64,000 nt of DNA from GCA-2697345 sp045565015 (GTDB taxonomy: Bacteria; Pseudomonadota; Alphaproteobacteria; Rhodobacterales; Rhodobacteraceae): positions 1 to 64,000 of the forward strand of contig JBJLGD010000028.1 in NCBI GenBank assembly GCA_045565015.1, written 5' to 3'. Of the stretch, positions 26,915-37,064 are shown in pieces. Below the pieces are notes generated by a model. The model did no database searches. It was given only the letters and a program-made list of their open reading frames with translations, and was not told where the DNA came from. The first letter of the stretch is position 1; each line of letters opens with the position of its first letter. Both the position numbers and the translations under genes were made by a program.

Positions 26915-27928
26915 ATGACTGCTTTAAAAGAATATGAACGTTTAGAATGTACCGGCCTTTGGAAAGAGTCTCCTACCAGTCAGAGGAAAGAGGTTTTAGT
27001 CTTATTTGGGAACAACTCATTAGTGTTGCGAGATACAAAAGGGGTGGTGGTTTCGCATTGGTCACTACCAGCGGTTAAAAGAATCAATGTAGGGAAACAA
27101 CCTGCTCTTTACAAACCAGGCGAGGACTCCTTAGAAACTTTAGAATTAGAAGATAACGTGGTGATAAAAGCCATATCAAAAATAACGAACGTTATCGAAA
27201 AAAGGCGGCCACGTCATGGGAAAATCAGACTATATCTTTTGTTAATTATTTTTAGTCTCATGTTTCTAACTAGTATCATTTGGTTGCCAGAAAAGTTACG
27301 TCAACACACTATATCTATTACATCGGAGACCAGTAAAAAAGAGGTTGGTCAGTTTATGGTTAGAGACATCTCTAATCTCACGGGCATACCTTGTGGTACA
27401 GTTTTGGGCAACGCAGCTTTAGTTAAACTAAAAGAGCGACTAGTCGGAAATTTAGACCATACACTTTTGATAATACCAAATAGTAGCAAAAAGATATTAT
27501 CCTTACCTGGAAATATACATCTTATCGATAAAACAGTTATTGAAGACTATGACACTCCCGAGGTTGTTGCTGGATTTATTTTCTCTGCTTTAGAACGTGC
27601 TAAAAAAGATAATCCTTATGAAAAGTTAATGAAGGAAGCTCATACTGGTGCAGTCATACGCTTTTTAGCTACAGGGAAATGGACAAATAAGTTCTTACAA
27701 AATTATTCTGCTAAAACTTTAATAGATCCAGATTCAAATTTAGATTACTCAAATCTCCTTAAATTATTTCAAAACGCAAAAGTGGCAACTAGCCCTTACT
27801 CATACGCAATTGACGTTACAGGAGAAACTACTTCTGAGTTGATAAAAGGTGATCCATATCTGCATAAAACTGCTCCGCTACTCATCTCTGATACTATGTG
27901 GTTAAGCCTACAAACAATCTGTGAATAA
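26915..27928 (+). CDS. Membrane-anchored protein with a degenerate M48 peptidase-like domain
   Basis: I recognise this 337-residue protein as a conserved hypothetical of the Rhodobacterales type, not a characterised gene. Residues 1-95 form a soluble domain starting with YERLECTGLWKESP and containing VVSHWSLPAVKRIN. One transmembrane helix covers about 105-124 (LYLLLIIFSLMFLTSIIWLP). The rest resembles an M48 metallopeptidase fold: SLPGNIHLIDKTVIEDYDTP is like the strand-turn before the catalytic helix. In that helix, where HExxH is expected, the sequence reads VVAGFIFSALERA, so both zinc-binding histidines are missing. It precedes upp, which reads in the opposite direction. Catalytic activity is unlikely. 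Confidence 0.75.
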   Translation: MTALKEYERLECTGLWKESPTSQRKEVLVLFGNNSLVLRDTKGVVVSHWSLPAVKRINVGKQPALYKPGEDSLETLELEDNVVIKAISKITNVIEKRRPRHGKIRLYLLLIIFSLMFLTSIIWLPEKLRQHTISITSETSKKEVGQFMVRDISNLTGIPCGTVLGNAALVKLKERLVGNLDHTLLIIPNSSKKILSLPGNIHLIDKTVIEDYDTPEVVAGFIFSALERAKKDNPYEKLMKEAHTGAVIRFLATGKWTNKFLQNYSAKTLIDPDSNLDYSNLLKLFQNAKVATSPYSYAIDVTGETTSELIKGDPYLHKTAPLLISDTMWLSLQTICE

Positions 27929-27939
27929 TAATATAAAAA

Positions 27940-28572
27940 TTACTTTGTTCCAAACATTCGGTCACCTGCATCACCGAGTCCTGGTACAATATATCCTTGG
28001 TCATTTAGATGACTATCCAAGGCAGCAGTAACAATTTTAACATCTGGATGCGCATTCTTCATAGTCTTTACTCCTTCCGGAGCAGCTAATAGACATAGAA
28101 AACTAATATTCTTAGCACCAGCTTTTTTAAGTAAATTTATAGCGGCAACAGATGAGTTTCCAGTTGCTAACATAGGGTCTACAGCAATTACCATTCTTTC
28201 TTCTAATGATTCCGGTACTTTAAAATAATATTGAATGGGTTGAAGAGTTTCTTCGTCCCTGTAAAGCCCCACAAAGCCGACACGGGCAGAGGGTATCAAT
28301 TCCAGCATACCGTCTAGCAGACCATTCCCCGCTCGTAAAATGGAAATAAGAGCAAGCTTACGTCCGGATAACTCCGGTGAGTCCATTCGGGTTAAAGGCG
28401 TTTCAATTGATCTTTGAATGGTATCTAAATCTCTAGTTATTTCATAGGCTAATAGTTGACTGATTTCTCTTAAAAGCTGCCTAAATAAAGCTGTTGGGGT
28501 AGAGCTTTTTCTCATTAATGTTAACTTGTGTTGAACCAAAGGATGTTTAACTATGGTAAGATGATCTGACAT
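27940..28572 (-). CDS. upp: Uracil phosphoribosyltransferase
   Basis: Upp converts uracil and PRPP to UMP in pyrimidine salvage. The 210-residue protein carries the start LTIVKHPLVQHKLTLMRKS, the PRPP-binding loop VIAVDPMLATGNSSVAAI at residues 123-140, and the uracil-binding end YIVPGLGDAGDRMFGTK. It is the last gene of a minus-strand salvage run (cdd, deoA, deoB, upp), with 33 bases to deoB. The enzyme completes recycling of uracil released from nucleosides by DeoA-type phosphorolysis. Confidence 0.96.
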   Translation of the reverse strand: MSDHLTIVKHPLVQHKLTLMRKSSTPTALFRQLLREISQLLAYEITRDLDTIQRSIETPLTRMDSPELSGRKLALISILRAGNGLLDGMLELIPSARVGFVGLYRDEETLQPIQYYFKVPESLEERMVIAVDPMLATGNSSVAAINLLKKAGAKNISFLCLLAAPEGVKTMKNAHPDVKIVTAALDSHLNDQGYIVPGLGDAGDRMFGTK

Positions 28573-28605
28573 TAAATTTCTCCCTATTTACGTTAATATT
28601 TTTAT

Positions 28606-29802
28606 CTACAAAAAGCTTCTTCCACTACCACGATTTCTTATATTAAGGTGAGATGCTATTGACGCAGATATATCAATAAATGAAACATTACCAATTTCTT
28701 TTAAGCCTAGCCCAAATGCGAGAACTGGGACACGCTCACGTGTATGATCAGTTCCAGTCCAAGTAGGATCATTTCCATGATCGGCGGTCAAAAGAATAAG
28801 ATCACCGTCATGCGCTAAGTCAAATATCCGTGTTAGCTCAGCGTCAAACCATTCTAAATGTCTAGCGTATCCAGAAACATCCCTTCTATGACCATACATA
28901 CTATCAAACTCTACAAAATTAGTGATGTTAAGACTCCCATCTGGCGCAGAAACTAACAATTGAGATAAATATTTCATTAGTTGCTTATCGGAACCTTGTC
29001 TAACAGTAGAAATCCCTTTGCCTGAAAATATATCTGATATTTTTCCAAGGGAATTCACTTGACGTCCTTCATCAAAAGCCCACTCACAAAGAGTGGGGCT
29101 AGGTGGTGCTATTGAAAAATCCTTTCTATTATTTGTCCTCTTGAATGTCTCTTTAGAACTACCAATAAAAGGTCTAGCAATAACCCGACCTATCTTTAAT
29201 TTATGTAGTGATGGAGCTATCTGAGAACAAATATTATAAAGTCTTTTTAAACCAAAGGTATTCTCATTAGCGGCTATTTGAACCACACTATCGGTTGAAG
29301 TATAACAGATTGGCCACCCGTTTTCTAAATGTGTTTCCCCGTACTCTCTTATTATTTCCGTACCTGAAGCGTGGCAGTTTCCTAGGATACCATCACAATT
29401 TGAAGCTCTTTGTATTAAATCTAAAATATCTTTTGAAAAGCTATTATTTTTCTCTCGGAAATATTTCCATTCCCAAGGTAAGGGGACACCGCACAATTCC
29501 CAATGACCAGTAGGTGTATCTTTTCCAGGAGAGGTTTCTGTGGCCACGCCCCAGAGCCCAATATGTTTTTTTGGCTCATGTGATTCAAACGGACTACTTT
29601 GTTCACTGAGTATAGAGCTGAGCCCAAGACTATTTAAGTTAGGTGTATAAAGTTTCCCTGTTCTACCTTGTTCTGCTTGCCCTGCCAAACAAGCATTAGA
29701 AATATGTAATAATGTATTAGCTCCTTGATCACCAAATGCTTTTGCATCCGGCGCACCTCCACAACCAACGGAGTCCATAATTACTAAAAATACCCTAGCC
29801 AC
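28606..29802 (-). CDS. deoB: Phosphopentomutase
   Basis: DeoB interconverts ribose-1-phosphate or deoxyribose-1-phosphate with the 5-phosphates. The 398-residue alkaline-phosphatase-fold protein has metal ligands in VIMDSVGCGGAPDAKAFG (near the N-terminus), and the C-terminal sites LILLTADHGNDPTW and TDHTRERVPVLAFG. The middle segment TPTGHWELCG holds the threonine that becomes phosphorylated in characterised enzymes. It overlaps deoA by one base, so the two are coupled. Confidence 0.97.
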   Translation of the reverse strand: MARVFLVIMDSVGCGGAPDAKAFGDQGANTLLHISNACLAGQAEQGRTGKLYTPNLNSLGLSSILSEQSSPFESHEPKKHIGLWGVATETSPGKDTPTGHWELCGVPLPWEWKYFREKNNSFSKDILDLIQRASNCDGILGNCHASGTEIIREYGETHLENGWPICYTSTDSVVQIAANENTFGLKRLYNICSQIAPSLHKLKIGRVIARPFIGSSKETFKRTNNRKDFSIAPPSPTLCEWAFDEGRQVNSLGKISDIFSGKGISTVRQGSDKQLMKYLSQLLVSAPDGSLNITNFVEFDSMYGHRRDVSGYARHLEWFDAELTRIFDLAHDGDLILLTADHGNDPTWTGTDHTRERVPVLAFGLGLKEIGNVSFIDISASIASHLNIRNRGSGRSFL

Positions 29803-31109
29803 TATAATTTAATCCGACTGATCAATTTTGGAGTTGTTTCCTTTTCATTCGAAATAGTAAAAGAATTGTTCACAAGCAGGGCTACTCTTCTAGATATATC
29901 CTCGTTTGGGCCATGAATAACCGCTAAAGGGTACGAGGTGTCGACCCTAGTTCCGATTTCACAAATATTTGAAATACCAGATGAGGGATCTATTTTATCA
30001 TTTTCATTACTTCGTCCTCCTCCAAGAAGAAGGATTGCTCGACCCAAACTTTCTGTATCTATTTTGGTTATGTAACCATCTTCTTTGGCTAAAACTTCTA
30101 AAATAAAAGGAGCCTTAGGTAGTATATTTTTCCATTGAGTTTCAAAATCTATTGGTCCCCCCATTTCAAAAATCATCTTCACGAAGCACTCAAATGCTCT
30201 ACCGGTGGTAATTGCTTCATTTAATAGTCGTCGGCTTTCCTCAAGGCTTTGTGAAGATTTATTAAGAGTTAGTAGTTCTGAGCCAAGCTCTAAAACTACC
30301 TCAAGCAACCTTGAGCTTGTTTTTGGCCTAATTAGCAATTCCATTAAACTCTTTATTTCCAAGGCATTCCCAGCAGAATTGACCAAGGGCTGTGACATAT
30401 CTGTTACCAAAGCGCATGTTGGGCAACCTGAGCCATTTGCTACATCTATCAATGATTTAGCTAGTAACACTGAGTCTTCAAACTCCTTTATTACTGCGCC
30501 TGATCCAGTCTTAATGTCTAAAACTAAACCATCCAAACCTGCTGAGAGCTTTTTTGATAATATAGATGCTGTTATTAAGTCGATACTATTAACTGTACCT
30601 GTTACATCACGAATTCTGTAAAGGCGTTTATCTGCTGGAGCTACCGAACACGATGCACCTACTATTGCAAAGCCAACTTCTTTAACTACTGCTTGGAATC
30701 TTTCGTTGGTGACTTCAGATATATAACCAGGTATGGACTCTAACTTATCTAAAGTCCCACCTGTAAACCCTAAACCTCTTCCTGATATCATAGGAACATA
30801 AGCACCACAGGCCACCAAAGCAGGCGCCAATATCAGCGACACCAGATCACCAACACCACCAGTTGAGTGCTTGTCAAGTATAGGACCTGGTAAATCCCAA
30901 TTCAATGTTATTCCGCTATCTCTCATTCCTTTGGTCAAACCGACTCTTGCTTCAAAGTTCAAACCATTTAGCGTAACCGCCATAGCAAAAGCACCAATTT
31001 GGGAATCAGTTATCGATGGGTTTGCAATTTTTGATCCAAACTTGAACATATCAGCTTCTGAGATAAATTTTTTATCACGGACACACTCTATAATTACATT
31101 GTTGTCCAT
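29802..31109 (-). CDS. deoA: Thymidine phosphorylase
   Basis: DeoA splits thymidine with phosphate into thymine and deoxyribose-1-phosphate, which DeoB then uses. The 435-residue protein has the phosphate-binding DKHSTGGVGDLVSLILAPAL near residue 82, the substrate-site segment MISGRGLGFTGGTLDKLESI and the loop VLDIKTGSGAVIKEFED. It starts one base inside the stop region of cdd, so cdd, deoA and deoB are tightly linked. Confidence 0.97.
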   Translation of the reverse strand: MDNNVIIECVRDKKFISEADMFKFGSKIANPSITDSQIGAFAMAVTLNGLNFEARVGLTKGMRDSGITLNWDLPGPILDKHSTGGVGDLVSLILAPALVACGAYVPMISGRGLGFTGGTLDKLESIPGYISEVTNERFQAVVKEVGFAIVGASCSVAPADKRLYRIRDVTGTVNSIDLITASILSKKLSAGLDGLVLDIKTGSGAVIKEFEDSVLLAKSLIDVANGSGCPTCALVTDMSQPLVNSAGNALEIKSLMELLIRPKTSSRLLEVVLELGSELLTLNKSSQSLEESRRLLNEAITTGRAFECFVKMIFEMGGPIDFETQWKNILPKAPFILEVLAKEDGYITKIDTESLGRAILLLGGGRSNENDKIDPSSGISNICEIGTRVDTSYPLAVIHGPNEDISRRVALLVNNSFTISNEKETTPKLISRIKL

Positions 31110-31510
31110 TAATCTTTAATAAAGCTCTTATCAAAAGCTCCCGGTAATAACTCAGCTAGCGAGGTTCGTTTAATTTTTCCAGAAGTAGTTGCAAGAATAA
31201 TTTTTACATCCTTATGTGCAAATTCTGCTATCTTCTGCCGACAACCCCCACATGGAACAACCGGTCGTTTACTATCTGCTATTACCACTAGTTCTTTGAT
31301 TTGGGTTTCGCCTGATGCAACCATTGAAGCTATAGCGCCAGCTTCAGCACAAGTACCTTCTGGATAAGCAATATTTTCTACATTACATCCCGAGTGGATA
31401 GTCCCTTGTAAAGTTCTAAGCGCGGCGCCTACATAAAAATTTGAATACGGTGCGTATGCGTTTTTTCTAACCTCTGAAGCTATATCAATCAGCTCTTTTT
31501 CATTTACCAT
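31109..31510 (-). CDS. cdd: Cytidine deaminase
   Basis: Cdd deaminates cytidine and deoxycytidine to uridines. The 133-residue protein is the small tetrameric type. Zinc ligands are three cysteines: Cys54 in SGCNVENIAYPEG, and the pair in VPCGGCRQKIAEF. The catalytic glutamate lies in TCAEAGAIASMVASG. AYAPYSNFYVGAAL at the N-terminus is also typical. It is the first gene of the salvage operon, 57 bases after the prpE stop, and its product feeds the downstream enzymes. Confidence 0.97.
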   Translation of the reverse strand: MVNEKELIDIASEVRKNAYAPYSNFYVGAALRTLQGTIHSGCNVENIAYPEGTCAEAGAIASMVASGETQIKELVVIADSKRPVVPCGGCRQKIAEFAHKDVKIILATTSGKIKRTSLAELLPGAFDKSFIKD

Positions 31511-31567
31511 AGATGAATTCCTCTTAAGAACTAATCACTCTCCAAAAACATACACTAAGAATTAGAA

Positions 31568-33463
31568 CTAATTGTCATTTGGAAAACCACATTTTTTCAA
31601 AGCTACCGAAATTTCCTCTAATATGGCTGGGTCATCAATAGTGGCGGGCATTTTATACTTTTTGCCATCTGCGAGTGCAACCATAGTAGAACGGAGAATT
31701 TTTCCTGATCGTGTCTTCGGCAATCGGTCAACAATGCAAGCTAACTTAAAAGAAGCTACTGGCCCAATAGTATCTCTTACACTTTTAATAACCTCACTGA
31801 TAATCTCATGATCTTCTCTATTACATCCCTTATTTAAACATAAAAAACCTAAAGGAAGTTGACCTTTTAGCCTATCTGACACTCCAATTACGGCACATTC
31901 GCCAATATCTTTATGCCCAGCTAAAACCTCTTCAATAGCCCCTGTGGATAGCCTATGGCCGGCGACATTAATCACATCATCCGTACGAGCCATTATATAA
32001 ACGTAACCATCATTATCGATGTAACCCGAGTCCCCAGTTTCGTAATACCCGGGAAAGGTCTCTAAATAGCTCTTATAATACCGCTTATCGGCATTCCAAA
32101 GAGTAGTTGCTGAGCCAGGTGGCAATGGCAATTTTATTACAATAGCACCTAAGTTACCACGCTTAAGTTCAAAACCCTCTTTATCGAGTACCTTTATATC
32201 CCAGCCAGGCATTGCCACTGATGGTGACCCAACTTTTATAGGTAACTGTTCAACACCTAATGGGTTTGCTGCGATCGGCCAACCAGTTTCTGTCTGCCAC
32301 CAGTGGTCGATAACAGGAACTTTAAGCATGTCAGTAGCCCAATCTACTGTATCTGGATCTGCTCTTTCTCCAGCCAAGAATAGTGCTTCTAAAGTTTTTA
32401 GGTTATATTTCTTTAAAAGCTCTCCTTTCGGATCCTCCCTTTTTATTGCTCTAAATGCTGTTGGTGCTGTGAAGAAAATTTTTACCTTATAATCTTCTAG
32501 AATTCGCCAGAAAGTACCAGCATCTGGAGTTCCCACAGGCTTTCCTTCAAACAGAACGGTAGTATTGCCGTTCAGAAGAGGTGCGTAGACAATATAACTA
32601 TGACCGACAACCCAACCTACGTCGGAGGCCGCCCAATAAACATCGCCTGGACTAACATTGAAAATATTAGACATAGACCAATGTAAAGAAACCATATGCC
32701 CTGCTGTTGGCCTGACAACTCCCTTAGGTTCTCCGGTCGTACCGGAAGTATACAATATGTAAAGCGGGTGATCACCATTTACTGGTACGCAACCTACTCC
32801 ATCGCTCAAGGTCTTTAAGTGTTGCCATTCTATATCCCTGTTAGGAATTAGCGTTGAATTAAGAATATCTCTTTGATGTATTACACAAAAATCGGGTTTG
32901 TGTTCAGAAATTTCTATTGCTCCATCAAGCAGAGGCTTATAGTCAATTATCTTTGAACCCTCGATGCCACAGCTTCCTGCTATTATTGCTTTTGGGCAAC
33001 AATCATTTATTCTTGTTGCGAGCTCGTTTGCGGCAAAACCCCCAAAAACAACTGAATGAATAGCACCTAAACGTGCGCAGGCGAGCATAGCTTCTATGGC
33101 TTCTGGAACCATAGGCATATAGATTATTACCCTGTCACCCTTACCAATACCTTTAGCCCTCAAACCGCCCGCCAAGAGTGAAACGTTTTGCTGCAAATCT
33201 AAATAGCTTATACTTCTTTTAGTCTCAGAAACTGGACTATCATATATTATCGCTATTCGATCACCGTTCCCATTTTCAACATGTCTATCTACCGCATTCC
33301 AACAGCAATTTACGCTAGCGTCTTTAAACCATCCATATTCAGACGAGCTATCTGGAAAGAAAGCACGGGAGGGTGTTTTATACCAATCAATTCCCTCGGC
33401 AGCCTTCAACCAAAAGTCTTCAGGGTTTGATTTCCACGCAGAATAAATTTCTTTGTACTTCAA
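31568..33463 (-). CDS. prpE: Propionyl-CoA synthetase
   Basis: PrpE activates propionate to propionyl-CoA with ATP. The 631-residue acetyl-CoA-synthetase-like protein has the N-terminal ACAS domain, the P-loop LYILYTSGTTGEPKGVVRP, the diagnostic ASDVGWVVGHSYIVYAPLL and FFTAPTAFRAIKREDPKG, and the C-terminal lysine loop LPKTRSGKILRST that is a target of reversible acetylation. The propionyl subclass is favoured over acetyl by length and by the FRAIKREDP segment. It is probably a single transcription unit. Confidence 0.93.
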   Translation of the reverse strand: MKYKEIYSAWKSNPEDFWLKAAEGIDWYKTPSRAFFPDSSSEYGWFKDASVNCCWNAVDRHVENGNGDRIAIIYDSPVSETKRSISYLDLQQNVSLLAGGLRAKGIGKGDRVIIYMPMVPEAIEAMLACARLGAIHSVVFGGFAANELATRINDCCPKAIIAGSCGIEGSKIIDYKPLLDGAIEISEHKPDFCVIHQRDILNSTLIPNRDIEWQHLKTLSDGVGCVPVNGDHPLYILYTSGTTGEPKGVVRPTAGHMVSLHWSMSNIFNVSPGDVYWAASDVGWVVGHSYIVYAPLLNGNTTVLFEGKPVGTPDAGTFWRILEDYKVKIFFTAPTAFRAIKREDPKGELLKKYNLKTLEALFLAGERADPDTVDWATDMLKVPVIDHWWQTETGWPIAANPLGVEQLPIKVGSPSVAMPGWDIKVLDKEGFELKRGNLGAIVIKLPLPPGSATTLWNADKRYYKSYLETFPGYYETGDSGYIDNDGYVYIMARTDDVINVAGHRLSTGAIEEVLAGHKDIGECAVIGVSDRLKGQLPLGFLCLNKGCNREDHEIISEVIKSVRDTIGPVASFKLACIVDRLPKTRSGKILRSTMVALADGKKYKMPATIDDPAILEEISVALKKCGFPNDN

Positions 33464-33550
33464 CTACTTCCATTCCTTTTTAACAATTAAAATTATTTTA
33501 GTAAGATCATATTCTCTTGTAAACACCTCAGATAAACCTATTTATCTAGC

Positions 33551-35831
33551 TCAGCCATATTCTGATACAGGGGTTCCTGCTAATGCCGAAATATTTAATA
33601 ACCCCCTAGCAGTAATAGAAGGATTGACAATATGTGCTCTATTTCCCATTCCCATTAAAATTGGACCAACCTCTGCGCCATCTGCTTTTATTTTTAATAT
33701 ATTTCGTACCGCTGACGCCGCGTCAGTATTTGCAAAAATTAAGACGTTGGCTTCTCCTGAAAACCGAGACTCTGGAAAAATTCTTTGCCTTAAGGTTTCA
33801 TCCAAGGCTGAATCTGTATGCATCTCTCCTTCGTAAATAAAGTCACGTCGTTTACTATCTAGAATTTCCAGTGCACTCCTCATTCTTCGCCCCGTATCAC
33901 AATCTAGGTTTCCAAATTGAGAATGTGAACATAAAGCAATTTTTGGTTCAATACCAAATCGTCGAACATGTCTAGCAGACGCAATTACTGTTTTAGCTAT
34001 CTCAGATGGACTCGGTTCTGAATGTACATTTGTATCAGCTATAAATAGAGGTCCATCCTCTAAGATCATTAAAGACAATGCAGCAATTGGACTTAGCTCA
34101 CCTTTTCCGAGCACGTCTTCTATAAAATTTAAGTGCCACCTATATTGGCCGAATGTACCACATATTAAGCTATCAGCCTCACCACGATAAACCATCACTG
34201 ATGCTATAGCCGTAGTATTAGTTCTCATAATACGTCGAGCTAATTCAGGTGTAACTCCTTTTCTTTGCATAATTGATAAATAAGTAGTCCAGTAATCACG
34301 ATAACGAGAGTCATTTTGAGGATCAACGAGCTCAAAATCCTGACCAGGCTTGATCGATAAGCCAGCCTTTGATATTCGGCGTATTATCGCTTCCTTTCTT
34401 CCTATAAGAATTGGTCTATCAGTTGTTTCTTCTAATACTGCTGAAGCAGCTCGAAGAACTCTCTCGCTTTCCCCTTTCTGCAAACACAACTCTTCTAGAC
34501 TGTATTGCCGCGGCATCAAAAACAGGACGCATGACAAGAGCTGATTTAGAAACTGAATTATCCAAACTTTCTTGATAAGCGTCAAAATCTTTCACAGGTC
34601 TCGTTGCCACTCCACTATCCATGGCGGCCCTAGCAACCGCGGAAGCGACAACACCCATTAACCTAGGGTCGAAGGGTTTAGGAATTAAATATTCAGGTCC
34701 AAACGACATTATTTCACCCCGATATGCTTCTGCTGCCTCTGCAGAACTAGTAGCCCGAGCCAACTCTGCTAACGCATCGATGCAAGCCAGCTTCATATCA
34801 TCATTTATTTCCGATGCACCCACATCTAAAGCGCCTCTAAAAATAAATGGAAAACATAATACATTATTAACTTGGTTAGGGTAATCTGATCTGCCTGTCG
34901 CTATTATAGCATTGGGACAAACGGCCAATACATCTTTTGGTAGAATTTCTGGTTCTGGGTTGGCCAGTGCAAATATTATCGGTGAAGAGGCCATTTTTTT
35001 TACCATTTCCGAGGTCAAAACACCTTTCCCTGAGAGACCGAGAAACAAATCAGCGTCTTCAATTATATCATTTAAAAAACGAGCATCAGTATCTTGAGAA
35101 AATCTCTCTTTTTCCGAGTCCCGTTGCTCTCGCCGTCCCTTAAAAACTACTCCATTTAGGTCACTAAGCCATATATTCTCCCTTCTTACGCCAAGCTTTA
35201 CTAACATATTTAAACACGCAATACCTGCAGCTCCTCCCCCAGTAGAGACAACCTTTATTTCCTCAATTTTCTTCTGATTAACGAGTAAGGCGTTTTTAAC
35301 GGCAGCGCCAACTACTATCGCCGTGCCATGCTGATCATCATGAAATACGGGGATATTCATTCTCTCTTTACAGATTTTTTCAACAATAAAACAATCTGGG
35401 GCTTTGATATCTTCTAAATTTATTGCGCCAAATGTTGGCTCCATTGAACATATTATATCCGCTAACTTTTTAGGGTCTGATTCGTTCAATTCAATATCGA
35501 AACAGTCTATATTTGCGAATTTTTTGAATAATACAGCCTTGCCTTCCATCACAGGCTTAGCTGCTAGACCTCCAATATCTCCAAGTCCTAGAACAGCGCT
35601 ACCGTTGGTTACCACCGCCACCAGATTACTTCGAGAAGTATATTCACTGACCAACTCAGGTTTAGCATGAATTGCTATTGATGCCTCAGCCACTCCAGGC
35701 GTATAAGCCCGAGAAAGATCTCTACCATTTGCCAAAGGCTTAGTAGCCCTGATCTCCAATTTACCCGGTTTAGGATAACGGTGATAGTCTAAAGCTGCTT
35801 GTGTAAAACTTTTACTTTTATTTTTAACCAA
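33551..35831 (-). pseudogene. maeB: NADP-dependent malic enzyme with phosphotransacetylase-like domain, one-base frameshift
   Basis: MaeB converts malate to pyruvate with NADPH production. The first frame (from 35831) carries the malic domain: SRAYTPGVAEASIAIH, FHDDQHGTAIVVGAAVKNAL and STGGGAAGIACLNMLV. It runs into the linker as far as RRVVFAE and then leaves frame. The second frame continues with GESERVLRAASAVLEETTDR and the phosphotransacetylase-like domain to 33551. Deleting one A from the AAA run at 34475-34477 joins them into about 759 residues, the normal length. Without that repair the C-terminal domain is lost. It may be a sequencing error, a real mutation or, less likely, programmed frameshifting. 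Confidence 0.88.
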
Positions 35832-35849
35832 TCAAAAGTACCTCTAGTA

Positions 35850-35867
35850 TAGTTTAATATTAAACTA
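35850..35867. promoter_or_regulatory. 18-bp perfect palindrome upstream of maeB
   Basis: TAGTTTAATATTAAACTA is a perfect palindrome, 18 bases from the malic enzyme start and about 95 from the cupin start on the other strand. It lies between divergent genes, so it could be an operator for either. Its AT-rich character means it could also arise by chance. No regulator lies nearby. Confidence 0.35.
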
Positions 35868-35961
35868 AATTTATTTATGCTCTGTCTATTCTGTTTATTG
35901 ATTCTAGGTCAAGTGTGACATAACATTAAATTTAAAGCTATATCTTTCGAAAGTTGTACGT

Positions 35962-37050
35962 ATGAACAATACCAAAGCCGAAATTTTAATTTCAACACCA
36001 GAGTTAAGAAATGACTTGCCGTTCTTTTCTAACGTACTTGAAATGCAGTTAGAATCAATTTTCCCTGCAGATGATCCATCTGTTGCTGTATTTTCTGGGC
36101 ATGGCCTTAGAATAAGGTTAGAACGTGGGTCAGAGTACCCTCCTGGAAAAATTAAAATTTTTACTGATAACAGAGAAAAATTTGCCGGCGGTAAATCTAA
36201 CTTAATCGCTCCAAATGGAACAAAAATTGAGGTACTCGATCTAGACCCACCTCTTGAAATACCACAAACCAATCACTCTTTCTTGGTTAAACGCCTAAAA
36301 GATGAGGCGCCATGGATAATTGGGAGAGCTGGGATGCATTACAGAGATTTGATCCCAGATCGACTTGGTGGATCAATTATCGCCAGCCATATACGTATTC
36401 CAGATGGTGGCCCTGTTCCAGATATGGTTCATTACCATACAGTCGGGTTTCAGTTAATTTACTGCTATAAGGGTTGGGTTGACTTAGTTTATGAAGACCA
36501 GGGACCTGCTTTTAGACTCCATGAAGGGAATTGTGTAATTCAACCCCCTAAAATTAGACATAAAGTGCTATACGCATCAGATAATATCGAAGTTATCGAA
36601 ATAGGCGTACCCGCTGAACATGTAACAACAATCGATCACGATATGGCTCTTCCTAATAAGGAATTTAACCCTGACCGATTATTTCAAGATCAGAAATTTG
36701 TTCATCATAGAAAGTCTGAAGCTATATGGGATAACTTCAGAGTAAAAGGTTTAAAAAGTCGAGATACTTTAATTTCAAAAAATACAAAAAATGTTGCAGG
36801 GGTTCATGTTATTAAAGCTATTACAAAAAAAACAGATTGGGTCAGCCACAACGCCGATATTCTATTTAATTTCGTGTTAGAGGGAAGTATGACTTTAGAA
36901 AATGATACCAATAATATTTTTCATCTCAAATCAGGAGATGCATTCGTAATTCCACCCCAAATGGTTACAAGATATTCAAATATTAGTGACGATCTTGAAC
37001 TATTAGAAGTATCGTTACCGGGTGAATTTAAAACAGAAATAATAAGATAG
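35962..37050 (+). CDS. VOC-like/cupin/cupin three-domain protein of unknown function
   Basis: I do not recognise a named gene. The 362-residue protein appears to have three beta-rich parts. Residues 1-100 resemble a glyoxalase/VOC half (ISTPELRNDLPFFSNVLEMQ). Residues 138-222 are a cupin with likely metal ligands His157 and His159 in VPDMVHYHTVGFQL, and His200 in PPKIRHKV. Residues 250-358 are a second cupin (FNFVLEGSMTLEN and GDAFVIPPQMVTRYS) without a clear His pair. No signal peptide is present. It stands alone, divergent from maeB and convergent with nadK. A dioxygenase, isomerase or binding role is possible. Confidence 0.7.
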   Translation: MNNTKAEILISTPELRNDLPFFSNVLEMQLESIFPADDPSVAVFSGHGLRIRLERGSEYPPGKIKIFTDNREKFAGGKSNLIAPNGTKIEVLDLDPPLEIPQTNHSFLVKRLKDEAPWIIGRAGMHYRDLIPDRLGGSIIASHIRIPDGGPVPDMVHYHTVGFQLIYCYKGWVDLVYEDQGPAFRLHEGNCVIQPPKIRHKVLYASDNIEVIEIGVPAEHVTTIDHDMALPNKEFNPDRLFQDQKFVHHRKSEAIWDNFRVKGLKSRDTLISKNTKNVAGVHVIKAITKKTDWVSHNADILFNFVLEGSMTLENDTNNIFHLKSGDAFVIPPQMVTRYSNISDDLELLEVSLPGEFKTEIIR

Positions 37051-37064
37051 TTTAATATGTAATG

